Positions 35,148 to 44,118 of a stretch of 64,000 bases of DNA are shown here, in pieces. The first letter of the stretch is position 1, and each line of letters opens with the position of its first letter. The position numbers were made by a program, and so were the translations under genes. The notes beneath the pieces were generated by a model. The model saw only the letters and a program-made list of their open reading frames with translations. It ran no database searches and was not told the origin of the DNA. The stretch is taken from contig NZ_FOEF01000003.1 in NCBI RefSeq assembly GCF_900110575.1, positions 62,001 through 126,000 on the forward strand, in the 5' to 3' direction. Source of the DNA: Amycolatopsis saalfeldensis. Its GTDB lineage: Bacteria > Actinomycetota > Actinomycetes > Mycobacteriales > Pseudonocardiaceae.

Positions 35148-35900
35148 GTGAACTCGTTCAAGGATCGCGTGGCGATTGTCACCGGGGCCAGCCGGGGGAT
35201 CGGGCTCGGCATCGCGAAGGAGCTGGTCGAGCGGGGTGCGAAGGTGTGCATCACCGCGCGCAAGCCGGAGCCGCTGGCCGAGGCCGTCGCGGAGCTGGGG
35301 GGCGGCGACTTCGCCATCGCCGTGCCCGGCAAGGCCGACGACGTCGAGCACCAGGGCGAGGCGGTGGCGAAAACCGTCGAGCGGTTCGGCCGGGTCGACA
35401 TGCTGGTCAACAACACCGGGATCAACCCCGTCCTCGGCGCCACCCTGGACATCGACCCGGCGGCCGCGGCCAAGATCCTCGGCGTCAACGTGCTCGCGCC
35501 GCTGTCCTGGATCAAGCACGCCCGCGACGCCTGGATGGGCGAGCACGGCGGCTCGGTGGTCAACATCGCCTCGATCGCCGGCATCCGGGCCTCGCCCGGC
35601 ATCGGGATGTACGGCGTCAGCAAGGCCGCGCTGATCCGGCTCACCCAGGAGCTCGGCGCCGAGCTGGGGCCGAAGATCCGCGTGAACGCCGTGGCGCCCG
35701 CAGTGGTCAAGACCAAATTCGCGACGGCCCTGTACGAGGGCCGCGAGGAGGAGGTCGCCTCGGCGTACCCGATGAAACGGCTCGGCGTGCCCGCCGACAT
35801 CGCCGGCGCGGTGGCGTTCCTGCTGTCCGCCGACGCGGGCTGGATCACCGGCCAGACCATCGTGCTCGACGGTGGCGTGACCCTGGTCGGCGGCCTGTGA
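35148..35900 (+). CDS. SDR oxidoreductase (FabG-like)
   Basis: A 250-residue SDR with TGASRGIGLG at residue 12, VNNTGINP, catalytic Ser in NIASIAG, YGVSK and a C-terminal SADAGWITGQTIVLDGG. The arginine in TARKPEP after the second strand suggests NADP(H). The GTG start at 35148 has AGGAGA upstream. It overlaps the next SDR by four bases (GTGA) and lies behind the TAAGCG operator, which it may share with the FabG-MaoC genes at 57.7-58.9 kb. Confidence 0.9.
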   Translation: MNSFKDRVAIVTGASRGIGLGIAKELVERGAKVCITARKPEPLAEAVAELGGGDFAIAVPGKADDVEHQGEAVAKTVERFGRVDMLVNNTGINPVLGATLDIDPAAAAKILGVNVLAPLSWIKHARDAWMGEHGGSVVNIASIAGIRASPGIGMYGVSKAALIRLTQELGAELGPKIRVNAVAPAVVKTKFATALYEGREEEVASAYPMKRLGVPADIAGAVAFLLSADAGWITGQTIVLDGGVTLVGGL

Positions 35901-36670
35901 GCGCCGGGGTCGTCGTCACCGGTGGCGGCGGCGGGATCGGTGCGGCGCTGGCCCGGCGGTTCGCCGCCGACGGCGCCCGGGTCGTGGTCGCGGACCTCAA
36001 CGGGGACGCCGCCGCCGAAGTGGCGGCCGAGGTCGGCGGGACCGCGTTCGCCGGTGACGTGGCGAGCGAGGACGGCGTCGCGAAGCTCATCGCCGCCGCG
36101 CGCGAGACGCTGGGCGGGATCGACGTCTTCTGCGCGAACGCGGGCATCGCGCCGTTCGGCGGCGAGCAGTCGACCGAGGCGGACTGGGCGCGCACCTGGG
36201 AAGTCAACGTGATGTCGCACGTCCGCGCGGCCCGGCTGCTGCTGCCGGCCTGGCTTGAGCGCGGCAAGGGGCACTTCATCGCGACGGTGTCCGCCGCGGG
36301 CCTGCTGACCAGCCTCGGCTCCGCGCCGTACTCGGTGACCAAGCACGGCGCGCTGGCCTTCGCCGAATGGCTTTCCGCGACCTACCGCCATCGTGGCCTG
36401 ACCGTGCAGGCGATCTGCCCGCAGGGGGTGCGCACGGCGATGCTGGAGAGCACCGGCGAGCGCGGCAAGCTGCTGATGGAGGCGTCGGCGATCGAGCCGG
36501 CGCAGGTGGCCGACGCGTTGTTCACCGCGATCGGCGAGGAGCGTTTCCTGGTGCTGCCGCACGAGGAGGTCGCCCAGTACTACGCGGCGCGCGCCACCCA
36601 GACCGACCGCTGGCTGGGTGGTATGAACAAGTTGCAGCGCAAGATGGAAGAGCTGCCCGAACACGGCTGA
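35897..36670 (+). CDS. SDR oxidoreductase
   Basis: A 257-residue SDR starting with GTG at 35897. The cofactor loop is TGGGGGIGAA, an Asp follows strand two (VADLNGD, suggesting NAD), CANAGIAPF replaces NNAG, the catalytic Ser is in TVSAAG and the YxxxK motif is YSVTK. The C-terminal 45 residues (PHEEVAQYYAARATQTDRWL) extend beyond the core and may mediate oligomerisation. It is coupled to the preceding SDR, suggesting successive steps on one acyl or alcohol substrate. Confidence 0.9.
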   Translation: MSAGVVVTGGGGGIGAALARRFAADGARVVVADLNGDAAAEVAAEVGGTAFAGDVASEDGVAKLIAAARETLGGIDVFCANAGIAPFGGEQSTEADWARTWEVNVMSHVRAARLLLPAWLERGKGHFIATVSAAGLLTSLGSAPYSVTKHGALAFAEWLSATYRHRGLTVQAICPQGVRTAMLESTGERGKLLMEASAIEPAQVADALFTAIGEERFLVLPHEEVAQYYAARATQTDRWLGGMNKLQRKMEELPEHG

Positions 36671-36894
36671 TCACGGCGGCCGGCGGGCGTCTCACGGCGC
36701 CCGCCGGCCGATTCCCGGCCGCTGCCGGAATTCATTCCTTCGCCTTCGGCCGGGCAGCGCAGACGCGTTGATCCACTGCTGTCCGGAACACGACAGGAAA
36801 CCGGGCTGATCTTGACACCGCCCGCGCGCCCCGAGGACCGTTTCGATCGCACTTCGGCGAAACAACTCGGCTCCGGAGCGAAGGACGAGCAGAC

Positions 36895-39573
36895 ATGGGC
36901 AAGCGTCGACTATTACTGAGATTGTCCGGCGCGGGCCTGCTGGCCGCCGCGCTCGCGATTCCCGTTTCCGCCCCGGCCGGGGCCGCGACCCTGGTCTCCG
37001 ATCCGGCTTCGCTGGTGAACCCGTTCATCGGCACTTCCAACCAGGCGGACGACTTCCCGGGCGCGGACGTGCCGTTCGGCATGGTCCAGTGGAGCCCGGA
37101 CACCCCCAGCCGCCCCAGCGGCGGCGGCTACGAATACAACGATAATTCCATCACCGGATTCAGTTTGACGCATTTGTCCGGTCCGGGGTGTGGCGCGGAC
37201 GGCGATGTCCCCATTCTGCCCACCGTCGGCGGCGTGGACGCCGGGGCCAAGGATTCGTTTTCGCACGCCAATGAGTCCGGGACCGCCGGGTATTACTCCG
37301 TCGGACTCGACAATGGCGTGAAAACCGAGCTGACTGCCGCGCTGCGGTCCGGCATGGCCAAGTTCACCTTCCCGTCGAGCACCCAGTCCAATCTGGTCTT
37401 CAAGCTCAACGGCAGCCAGAACGGCACCTCGGACCAGACCTGGAACGTCGTCAGCCCGACGGAGGTGTCCGGCTCGGTGACCTCCGGGCACTTCTGCGGC
37501 GCCGGCTTCACCTACACGCTCTACTTCGACCTGGTCTTCGACCGGCCGTTCGCGACCAGCGGCACCGCCGCGGCGCCCGCCGTCACGCCGAAGGCCGAGC
37601 CGGGCAAGCTGCACGGCCAGGCCGCGGCGGCGAAGCCCGCGGCTCCGGCGGCCGGGCCCGCCAGCTCCTACGTGCGGTTCGACACCACCTCCAACCCCAC
37701 CGTGCAGGCGCAGGTCGGCGTGTCCTACGTGTCGGTGGCCAACGCGGTGGCGAACCGGGCGGCCGACCTCCCGTCGTTCGACTTCGCCGGCACCAAGCAG
37801 GCCGCGCACGAGTCGTGGAACTCGATGCTCGGGCGCATCCAGGTGGGCGGCGGCACGGCGGCGCAGCAGCGGATCTTCTACACCGCGCTGTACCACTCCC
37901 TGTTGCACCCCAACGTGTTCTCCGACTCCAACGGCCAGTACATCGGCTTCGACACCAAGGTGCACACCGTCGCGAGTGGACACAAGGCGCAGTACGCCAA
38001 CTTCTCCGGCTGGGACATCTACCGGACCCAGGCGCAGCTTTCGGCGCTGGTCGCGCCGGCCGAGACCGGCGACATCGCGCAGTCCATGATCACCGACTAC
38101 GACCAGGGCGGCACGCTGCCCAAGTGGGCGCAGAACAACGGCGAGACCGACGTGATGGTCGGGGACCCGGCCGCGCCGATCCTCGCGAACTACTACGCGT
38201 TCGGCGCCCGCGGGTTCGACACCGCCGCGGCACTGGCCGCGATGGAGCACCAGGCGAGCGAGCCGAACAACGACCGGCCCTGGCTCACCGACCTGAATTC
38301 GCCCGGCTACATCCCGGGCAACGTCGACAGCAACTACGAATGCTGCAATGCCTACGGCCCGGTCTCCACCCAGCTGGAGTACGACTCCGCGGACTTCGCG
38401 GTCTCGGCGTTCGCCGGGGCGCTGGGGGACACGGCGAACCAGGCGTTCTACGCCGGCCGCGCGCAGAACTGGAAGAACACCTTCAACCCGGCCAGCGGTT
38501 TCATGCAGCCGAAGGACTCCAGCGGCGCGTGGAGCGGCGGATTCGACCCGAAGAGCCAGTCGGGCTTCGTCGAGGGCACCTCGTGGCAGTACACCGGCAT
38601 GGTGCCGTTCGACGTGGCCGGTCTCGCGAAAGCACGCGGCGGCAACGCTTCGCTGATCAGCTACCTCGACAGCGTGCTCTCGGACTTCCACTACGGCGAC
38701 GGCAGCAAGTCCGACCTCGGCAACGAGCCGAGCCTGGAGCTGCCGTGGGAGTACGACTACGTCGGGCAGCCGTACAAAACGCAGAAGGTCGTGCGCCAGG
38801 CCCAGGACCAGATCTGGACCGACGCCCCCGGTGGCCTGGCCGGCAATGACGACCTCGGCGCGATGAGCGCGTGGTACGTCTTCTCCGCGCTCGGGTTCTA
38901 CCCGATGACACCGGGCACGGCGGACCTCGCGCTCGGCAGCCCGCTGTTCACGCAGTCCGTGACCACGCTGCCCAGCGGGAAAACGCTGACGGTCAACGCG
39001 CCGACCGCCGCCGACAACGCGCCGTACGTGCAAAGCGCCACCTGGAACGGCGGGGCGTGGAACAACGCGTACGTCCCGACCTCGGCGATCACGGCGGGCG
39101 GCACGCTCGCGTTCACCTTGGGCACCACGGCCAACACGGGGTGGGCGGCTTCCGGCCCGCCGCCCTCGTACGAGAGCGGGAGCCTGCCGCACCTGGGTAC
39201 GCTGAAGTCCGGGATCGCCGGCAAGTGCGCCGACGTTTCCAACAGCGGCACGGCGAGTCCCACCAAGGTGCAGGTCTACACCTGCAATCCCACCGGCGCC
39301 CAGCAGTGGTACGCCGCGCCGGACGGTTCCCTGCAGGCCGAGGGCGGCTGCCTCGACGTGTCCAACAGCGGCACCGCCGAGGACACCCCGGTCCAGCGGT
39401 GGCACTGCAACGGCAGCGTCGCGCAGGTGTGGCAGCCCGGGGCCAACGGCTCGCTGGTGAACCCGAATTCCGGGCGCTGCCTCGACGATCCGCAGTCCAG
39501 CACGGTCGACGGCACCCAGCTGCAGATCCACACCTGCAACGGCACCGCGGCGCAGAGCTGGGCGCACGGCTGA
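36895..39573 (+). CDS. Secreted GH92 alpha-mannosidase with C-terminal ricin-type lectin domain
   Basis: An 892-residue exported protein. Signal peptide residues 1-30; the GH92 domain spans ~35-760 and begins VNPFIGTSNQADDFPGADVP. Conserved blocks are WDIYRTQAQL, NNGETDVMVGDPAAPILANY, GNEPSLELPWEYDYVGQP and GNDDLGAMSAWYVFSALGFY. GH92 enzymes are calcium-dependent inverting mannosidases. An Ala/Pro-rich insert (~225-255) is unusual. Residues ~775-892 form a ricin B lectin domain with QxW-type repeats (AQQWY, AQVWQ, AQSWA), likely for glycan binding. It stands alone and ends at a strong terminator. Confidence 0.93.
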   Translation: MGKRRLLLRLSGAGLLAAALAIPVSAPAGAATLVSDPASLVNPFIGTSNQADDFPGADVPFGMVQWSPDTPSRPSGGGYEYNDNSITGFSLTHLSGPGCGADGDVPILPTVGGVDAGAKDSFSHANESGTAGYYSVGLDNGVKTELTAALRSGMAKFTFPSSTQSNLVFKLNGSQNGTSDQTWNVVSPTEVSGSVTSGHFCGAGFTYTLYFDLVFDRPFATSGTAAAPAVTPKAEPGKLHGQAAAAKPAAPAAGPASSYVRFDTTSNPTVQAQVGVSYVSVANAVANRAADLPSFDFAGTKQAAHESWNSMLGRIQVGGGTAAQQRIFYTALYHSLLHPNVFSDSNGQYIGFDTKVHTVASGHKAQYANFSGWDIYRTQAQLSALVAPAETGDIAQSMITDYDQGGTLPKWAQNNGETDVMVGDPAAPILANYYAFGARGFDTAAALAAMEHQASEPNNDRPWLTDLNSPGYIPGNVDSNYECCNAYGPVSTQLEYDSADFAVSAFAGALGDTANQAFYAGRAQNWKNTFNPASGFMQPKDSSGAWSGGFDPKSQSGFVEGTSWQYTGMVPFDVAGLAKARGGNASLISYLDSVLSDFHYGDGSKSDLGNEPSLELPWEYDYVGQPYKTQKVVRQAQDQIWTDAPGGLAGNDDLGAMSAWYVFSALGFYPMTPGTADLALGSPLFTQSVTTLPSGKTLTVNAPTAADNAPYVQSATWNGGAWNNAYVPTSAITAGGTLAFTLGTTANTGWAASGPPPSYESGSLPHLGTLKSGIAGKCADVSNSGTASPTKVQVYTCNPTGAQQWYAAPDGSLQAEGGCLDVSNSGTAEDTPVQRWHCNGSVAQVWQPGANGSLVNPNSGRCLDDPQSSTVDGTQLQIHTCNGTAAQSWAHG

Positions 39574-39590
39574 CCCCCGCCGCCGAAACG

Positions 39591-39627
39591 GTCCCCGTCA
39601 CCCCGGGCTTTCCGGGGTGACGGGGAC
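39591..39627. terminator. Strong bidirectional terminator hairpin
   Basis: A perfect 16-base stem (39591-39606 with 39612-39627; CCCCGTCACCCCGG on the left arm) closes a five-base loop GCTTT. It lies between the GH92 gene and the convergent crotonase gene, and is followed by only three Ts, so it could serve both strands. Confidence 0.85.
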
Positions 39628-39629
39628 TT

Positions 39630-40442
39630 TCACGCTCCGGGGCAGGGCGGGAACCGCGGCGGCCGCCGTTCGTTCCAGCTGGCCACGCCCTCGACGACTT
39701 CCGGGTGGGCAAAGGATTCCAGCATCAGGCTGGTCGACGTCACGGCGGAGCGTTCCAGCGGCATCGCCGGTTCGCGGGCGACCTGGTCCTTGATCGTCGC
39801 CATCGAGCGCGGGGCGCTGTACGCGGCGAGTTCGGTGGCGTAGGCGTGCGCGCGCGACGCCAGCTCGCCCGCGGGCACGACCTCCTGCACCAGCCCGTAC
39901 TCCAGCGCCTGTTCGGCGGTGAACGTGCGGGCCGACAGCAGCAGGTCCAGCGCGCGACCGCGGCCGACGAGTTCCGGCAGCAGCTTCGCGACGCCGTACT
40001 CGGCGATCAGCCCGCGGCGCGCGAACGCCGTGGTGAACTTCGCGCCCGCGGCGGCGAAGCGCACGTCGGCGGCGCACGCGATGACGAAACCGAGGCCCGC
40101 GCAGCCGCCGTTGATCGCGGCGACGACCGGGACCCGCACGAACGCGGCGGCGAGCACGTCGCGGTAGCCCTCCCGGTCGTCCTCGGTCACCGGCGGGGCA
40201 TCGGGCGTGTTGTCCAGCAGGCCGAGGTCCGCGCCGGGGCAGAAGGCGCGCCCGGCCCCGGTCACCACCACCGCGCGGACGGCCGGGTCGGCGTCGGCCT
40301 CGCGCAGCCGGGCGCCGTAGCGCACCTGCATGGCCCGGTCCATCGCGTTGCTGCGCTCCGGCCGGTCGAAGGTGATCGTGGCGACCGGCCCGTCCGTGCC
40401 GTGCCGGACACCATCCACAGTGGACTCTTCAGCGGGCAACAC
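39630..40442 (-). CDS. Enoyl-CoA hydratase/isomerase family protein
   Basis: A 270-residue crotonase-fold protein. The oxyanion segment is FCPGADLGLLDN. The first catalytic region reads GGCAGLGFVIACAAD, without the usual Glu, while the second keeps a Glu (FARRGLIAEYG). This subgroup is common in actinobacteria and its reactions are mostly untested. The GTG start at 40442 has GAGGAGG upstream; the open frame continues to 40622 but without family support. It is a single gene, divergent from the MHS transporter, perhaps processing what that imports (inference). Confidence 0.83.
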   Translation of the reverse strand: MLPAEESTVDGVRHGTDGPVATITFDRPERSNAMDRAMQVRYGARLREADADPAVRAVVVTGAGRAFCPGADLGLLDNTPDAPPVTEDDREGYRDVLAAAFVRVPVVAAINGGCAGLGFVIACAADVRFAAAGAKFTTAFARRGLIAEYGVAKLLPELVGRGRALDLLLSARTFTAEQALEYGLVQEVVPAGELASRAHAYATELAAYSAPRSMATIKDQVAREPAMPLERSAVTSTSLMLESFAHPEVVEGVASWNERRPPRFPPCPGA

Positions 40443-40699
40443 TGCCTCCTCGACGCGGCGCTCCCGGCGGTTCGCGGGCCCGGCCGAGCGTACGCGCGGC
40501 GGCCTTCCGGGCCGAGTGACAACGGGCAGACTTTCCCGGCATAAGTCCATAAAAGGGGTGAATCGGGCGAGCTGGCTCAGCGGGTTCCGTCCGGTACCGG
40601 CAAGATCACGCTGCGAAGTCATCGGATTCGAAGGTGTAACCGGGGCGGACCGTGGGTAGTCATCTTCGAATCGATCAGCGGTACCGAAAGGCAGACTTG
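40443..40699. promoter_or_regulatory. Divergent promoter region of crotonase and MHS transporter
   Basis: A 257-base gap between divergent starts. An AT-richer patch (ATAAGTCCATAAAAGG near 40540) may hold promoters. No convincing palindrome or hairpin was found. Confidence 0.3.
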
Positions 40700-42136
40700 A
40701 TGTCCGACGCGGGAGACACAGCCGGAAAACTGACGGTGGAGGACGTCCACGTCACCGATCCCTCGGTGATCAGACGAGCCGTCGGCGCGGCCGCGGTCGG
40801 CAACATCACCGAGTGGTACGACTTCGGCGTCTACGGGTACCTGGCCACGACCATCCAGAAGGTCTTCTTCACCGACCTGCCGCCCGCGACCGGGCAGATC
40901 GCGACGTTCGGGGTGTTCGCGGTCTCGTTCCTGATCCGGCCGTTCGGCGGGCTGATCTTCGGGCCGCTGGGGGACCGGATCGGCCGCAAGCGCGTGCTGT
41001 CGCTCACGGTCATCCTGATGGCGCTGGGCACGCTGCTGCTCGGCGTCATCCCGAGCTACGGCGCGATCGGCATCGCCGCGCCCATGCTGGTGCTGCTGGC
41101 CCGGCTGCTGCAGGGCATCTCGACCGGCGGCGAGTACGGCAACGCGATGACGTTCATCGCGGAGTACGCGCCGGACCGCCGCCGCGGGTTCTTCGGCAGC
41201 TGGCTGGAGTTCGGCACGCTCACCGGCTACGCCTTCGGCGCGACGATCGCGACCGTGCTGAGCGCGGTGCTCACCGAGCAGCAGCTGCTCACCTGGGGCT
41301 GGCGGATCCCGTTCCTGATCGCGCTGCCGCTCGGCGCGGTCGGGCTGTACCTGCGGCAGCGGCTGGAGGAGTCGCCCGCGTTCGCCCAGCTGCAGAACTC
41401 GGAAGAGCGCAAACCGGTGCAGTCGCTGGGCAGCGAGCTGCGCGCGGTGTTCACCAAGTACTGGCCCGCGATGCTGCTGTGCGGCGGCCTGGTGCTCACC
41501 TGGAACGTCACGAACTACATGCTGACCAGCTACATGCCGACCTACCTCACCGACGCCCTGCCCGCGCACGGCGCCGGCGTCGGCACCACGTCTTCGGAGA
41601 TCCTGCAGATCGTCGTGCTGGTGGTGCTGATGGTGGTGATCACGTTCGTGGGACGGCTGTCGGACAAGGTGGGCCGTCGCCCGGTCGTGATGGCCGGTTG
41701 CGCCGGGCTGGTGGTGCTTTCGCTCCCGTCCGTGCTGCTGGTGCGGGCCGGCGGCGACGTCGCCACGTTCTTCGGCCTGCTGCTGATGGGCCTGGTGCTG
41801 GTGCTGTTCTCCGCGGTGCTGCCGTCCACGCTGCCCGCGCTGTTCCCGACGCACATCCGGGCGGGCGGGCTGTCCATCGCGTTCAACATCTCGGTTTCGC
41901 TGTTCGGCGGCACGACCGCGACGGTGATGAGCGCGCTCGTCTCCGGCACCGGCGACCTGAACTGGCCCGCCTACTACCTGATCATCGCCGGGGTGATCGG
42001 CGCGGTCTGCACGTTCTTCATGCGGGAGACCGCGCGCCGGTCGCTGGCCGGCTCCGGCCCGACGGTGGAGACCGACGAAGAGGCGCGCGAGCTGGTCGCG
42101 GCGTCCGCGAACGGCACCTGGCCGGAGAAGGACTGA
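40700..42136 (+). CDS. MHS-family (MFS) metabolite:H+ symporter
   Basis: A 478-residue, twelve-helix major facilitator. It begins with the MHS landmark GNITEWYDFGVYGYLATTIQ, followed by the loop GDRIGRKRVLSLTV and RLLQGISTGGEYGNAMTFI. The second half repeats the loop motif as GRLSDKVGRRPV. MHS proteins import carboxylates, betaines and related acids with protons. The ATG at 40700 was chosen because MSDAGDT fits the usual cytosolic start. Its stop shares one base with the start of the tiny His-rich gene (TGATG). Confidence 0.93.
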   Translation: MSDAGDTAGKLTVEDVHVTDPSVIRRAVGAAAVGNITEWYDFGVYGYLATTIQKVFFTDLPPATGQIATFGVFAVSFLIRPFGGLIFGPLGDRIGRKRVLSLTVILMALGTLLLGVIPSYGAIGIAAPMLVLLARLLQGISTGGEYGNAMTFIAEYAPDRRRGFFGSWLEFGTLTGYAFGATIATVLSAVLTEQQLLTWGWRIPFLIALPLGAVGLYLRQRLEESPAFAQLQNSEERKPVQSLGSELRAVFTKYWPAMLLCGGLVLTWNVTNYMLTSYMPTYLTDALPAHGAGVGTTSSEILQIVVLVVLMVVITFVGRLSDKVGRRPVVMAGCAGLVVLSLPSVLLVRAGGDVATFFGLLLMGLVLVLFSAVLPSTLPALFPTHIRAGGLSIAFNISVSLFGGTTATVMSALVSGTGDLNWPAYYLIIAGVIGAVCTFFMRETARRSLAGSGPTVETDEEARELVAASANGTWPEKD

Positions 42137-42381
42137 TGGGCCACGACGGCGGCGCCGGCGGCGGGCATCCCGGGGGCGGGCATCATGCTAGCGGACACTA
42201 CGGCGGCGGGCATCACGGGCATCACGGCGGCGGGCACCATCACCACTACACGCCCGCGGACGGCGGCTACATCCCCACCGGCCGCCGTCGTGGCGGCCCG
42301 CCCGGCTCGGGCCGGGTGGTCGTGGCGATGCTGGCCGGGCTGGCCGTCATCGTGGTGCTGATGGTGCTGAGCCACCACTGA
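42136..42381 (+). CDS. Small His/Gly-rich membrane protein coupled to the transporter
   Basis: An 81-residue protein. Residues 1-38 are almost only Gly and His with some Ala/Tyr (for example GGHHASGHYGGGHHGHHGG), then YTPADGGYIPTGRRRGGPPG, then one transmembrane helix (VVVAMLAGLAVIVVLMVLSH). The ATG overlaps the MHS stop (TGATG), so translation is coupled. A His-rich cytosolic tail on a single helix suggests metal binding or regulation of the transporter. No family recognised. The 3' gap holds the TACCGAC operator of the next operon. Confidence 0.7.
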   Translation: MGHDGGAGGGHPGGGHHASGHYGGGHHGHHGGGHHHHYTPADGGYIPTGRRRGGPPGSGRVVVAMLAGLAVIVVLMVLSHH

Positions 42382-42425
42382 CTTCCGTGCTTGACGGACC
42401 TCCGGCGGCTCTCTAGCGTCTCCAT

Positions 42426-42439
42426 ACCGACTGGTCGGT
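42426..42439. promoter_or_regulatory. Palindromic operator, TACCGAC type, site 1
   Basis: ACCGACTGGTCGGT has perfect six-base arms around TG and lies 19 bases upstream of the CoA ligase start. The full version TACCGACTAGTCGGTA occurs at 57603-57618. The TetR encoded at the end of this operon (45095) is the likely binder and would autoregulate (inference). Confidence 0.8.
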
Positions 42440-42458
42440 GTCCAAAGGAGGTCACGCG

Positions 42459-44118
42459 ATGGGCTGGTACGACACGAAACCGTGGCTGGCGAGCTACGGC
42501 GACGAACCCGTCCCGGAGGTCACGCCGACCACGCTGCTCGGCACCTTCCGGCGGACCGTCGCGCAGGTGCCGGACACCACGGCCATCGCGTACTTCGACG
42601 CCCGCCTCAGCTATCGCGAGGTGGACGAGCTGTCCGACGGCGTCGCCCGCCACCTGCGCTCGGCCGGCTTCGGCCCCGGCGACCGGCTCGCCCTGGTGCT
42701 GCAGAACATCCCGCAGTTCGTGCTCGCGCTGCTCGGCGCGTGGAAGGCCGGCGGCATCGTGGTGCCGGTCAACCCGATGTACCGCTCGGGCGAGCTGACC
42801 CACGTGCTCGCCGACGCCGGCGTCAAGGCGATCGTCTGCTCGCAGCGCGGCTGGCACGACTACATCGGCGCGCTGGTCCCGGGCAGCCCGGTCGAGATCG
42901 CGTTGACCACCAGCGAGCTGGACTTCCAGACCCGGGACGACCAGCGGGTGCTCGGCGGGGCCACGCGGCAGGAGACGCCCGGCGCGGCCGATCTGCTCGT
43001 GGCCGCCCGCTCGGCGACCGGCGCGGTGGAGGAGGCCCGCCCCGCGCTCGACGACGTCGCGTTGATCAGCTACACCTCCGGCACCAGCGGGAAACCCAAG
43101 GGCGCCACCAACACCCACGGCAACGTCGGCACCAACGCGGCGCTGCTTGCCGGCTCCTCGGGGAGCGAAACAGGCGTGGCGCTCTTCGCGTTGGCGCCGC
43201 TGTTTCACATCACGGGCATGGTGTGCGAAGTCGCGTACGCGATCGAGGTCGCGGGGACTCTCGCACTCGCCTACCGGTTCGAGCCCGGCGTGGTCCTCGA
43301 CGCGCTGCTGGAGCACCGGCCGGTGTACATGGTCGGCCCGTCGACCGCGTACATGGCGTTGATGGCGCACCCGGCGGCGTCGCCCGCGCACTTCGAGTCG
43401 TTCGATGCGCTGTATTCCGGTGGCGCGGCGTTGCCGCCGGCGGTGGTGGAGGCGTTCCGTTCGCGTTTCGGGCGCTATATCCACAATGGCTACGGCCTCA
43501 CCGAGACCACCGCGGGCTGCGTCGTCGTGCCGCGCGGCCTGGAGGCGCCCGTCGACCCGGCGTCCGGCACCATCTCGATCGGCCTGCCCGTGCCCGGCAC
43601 GATCGTGCGGATCCTCACCGACGACGGCGCCGAGCTGCCGCCGGGCCAGGCCGATCGAGATCGCCGTCGAGGGGCCGATGGTGGTGCCCGGCTACTGGAA
43701 CGCCCCGGACGCCACGGCCGCGGCGCTGCCCGGTGGCCGCCTGCTCACCGGCGACATCGGCTTCATGGACGAGCGCGGCTGGGTCTACGTCGTGGACCGC
43801 AAGAAGGACATGATCAACGCGGCCGGGTTCAAGGTGTGGCCGCGTGAGGTGGAAGACGTGCTGTACAGCCATCCCGCGGTGCGCGAGGCCGCCGTGGTGG
43901 GCGTGCCGGACGAATACCGCGGCGAGACCGTGAAGGCGTACGTCAGCCCGGCGCCGGGCGAGCGGGCGGATCCCGCGGAGCTGGTGGCGTACTGCAAGGA
44001 ACGGCTGGCCGCCTACAAATACCCGCGCACGGTCGAGGTGCTGCCCGAGCTGCCGAAGACCGCCAGCGGCAAGATCCTGCGGCGCGAACTGCGTGCCCGC
44101 GGTGCGGAAGGAGCGTGA
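42459..44118 (+). pseudogene. Acyl-CoA ligase (AMP-binding) with an apparent frameshift near 43650
   Basis: The start at 42459 has AAAGGAGGT upstream. Frame one gives MGWYDTKPWLASYGDE, the A3 motif YTSGTSGKPKGATNTHGN (about residue 205) and NGYGLTETTAG, up to ELPPGQA. After that the matching sequence (IEIAVEGPMVVPGYWN, LLTGDIGFMDERGW, VDRKKDMINAAGFKVWP and LPKTASGKILRREL with the catalytic Lys) is in the next frame. One extra base in GGCCAGGCCGATCG (43644-43657) would explain it. Either the gene is inactivated or the base is a sequencing error. All motifs are otherwise intact, which favours error or very recent mutation. Confidence 0.8.

Noticed and set aside
36913-39567. 884-codon minus-strand frame opposite the GH92 gene
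   Set aside because: It mirrors the GH92 coding region and has no recognisable domain or ribosome-binding site; the plus strand has intact GH92 motifs.
43641-43665. Programmed ribosomal frameshift in the CoA ligase
   Set aside because: No slippery heptamer or downstream structure is apparent, and ligases of this family are not known to use frameshifting. Mutation or sequence error is simpler.
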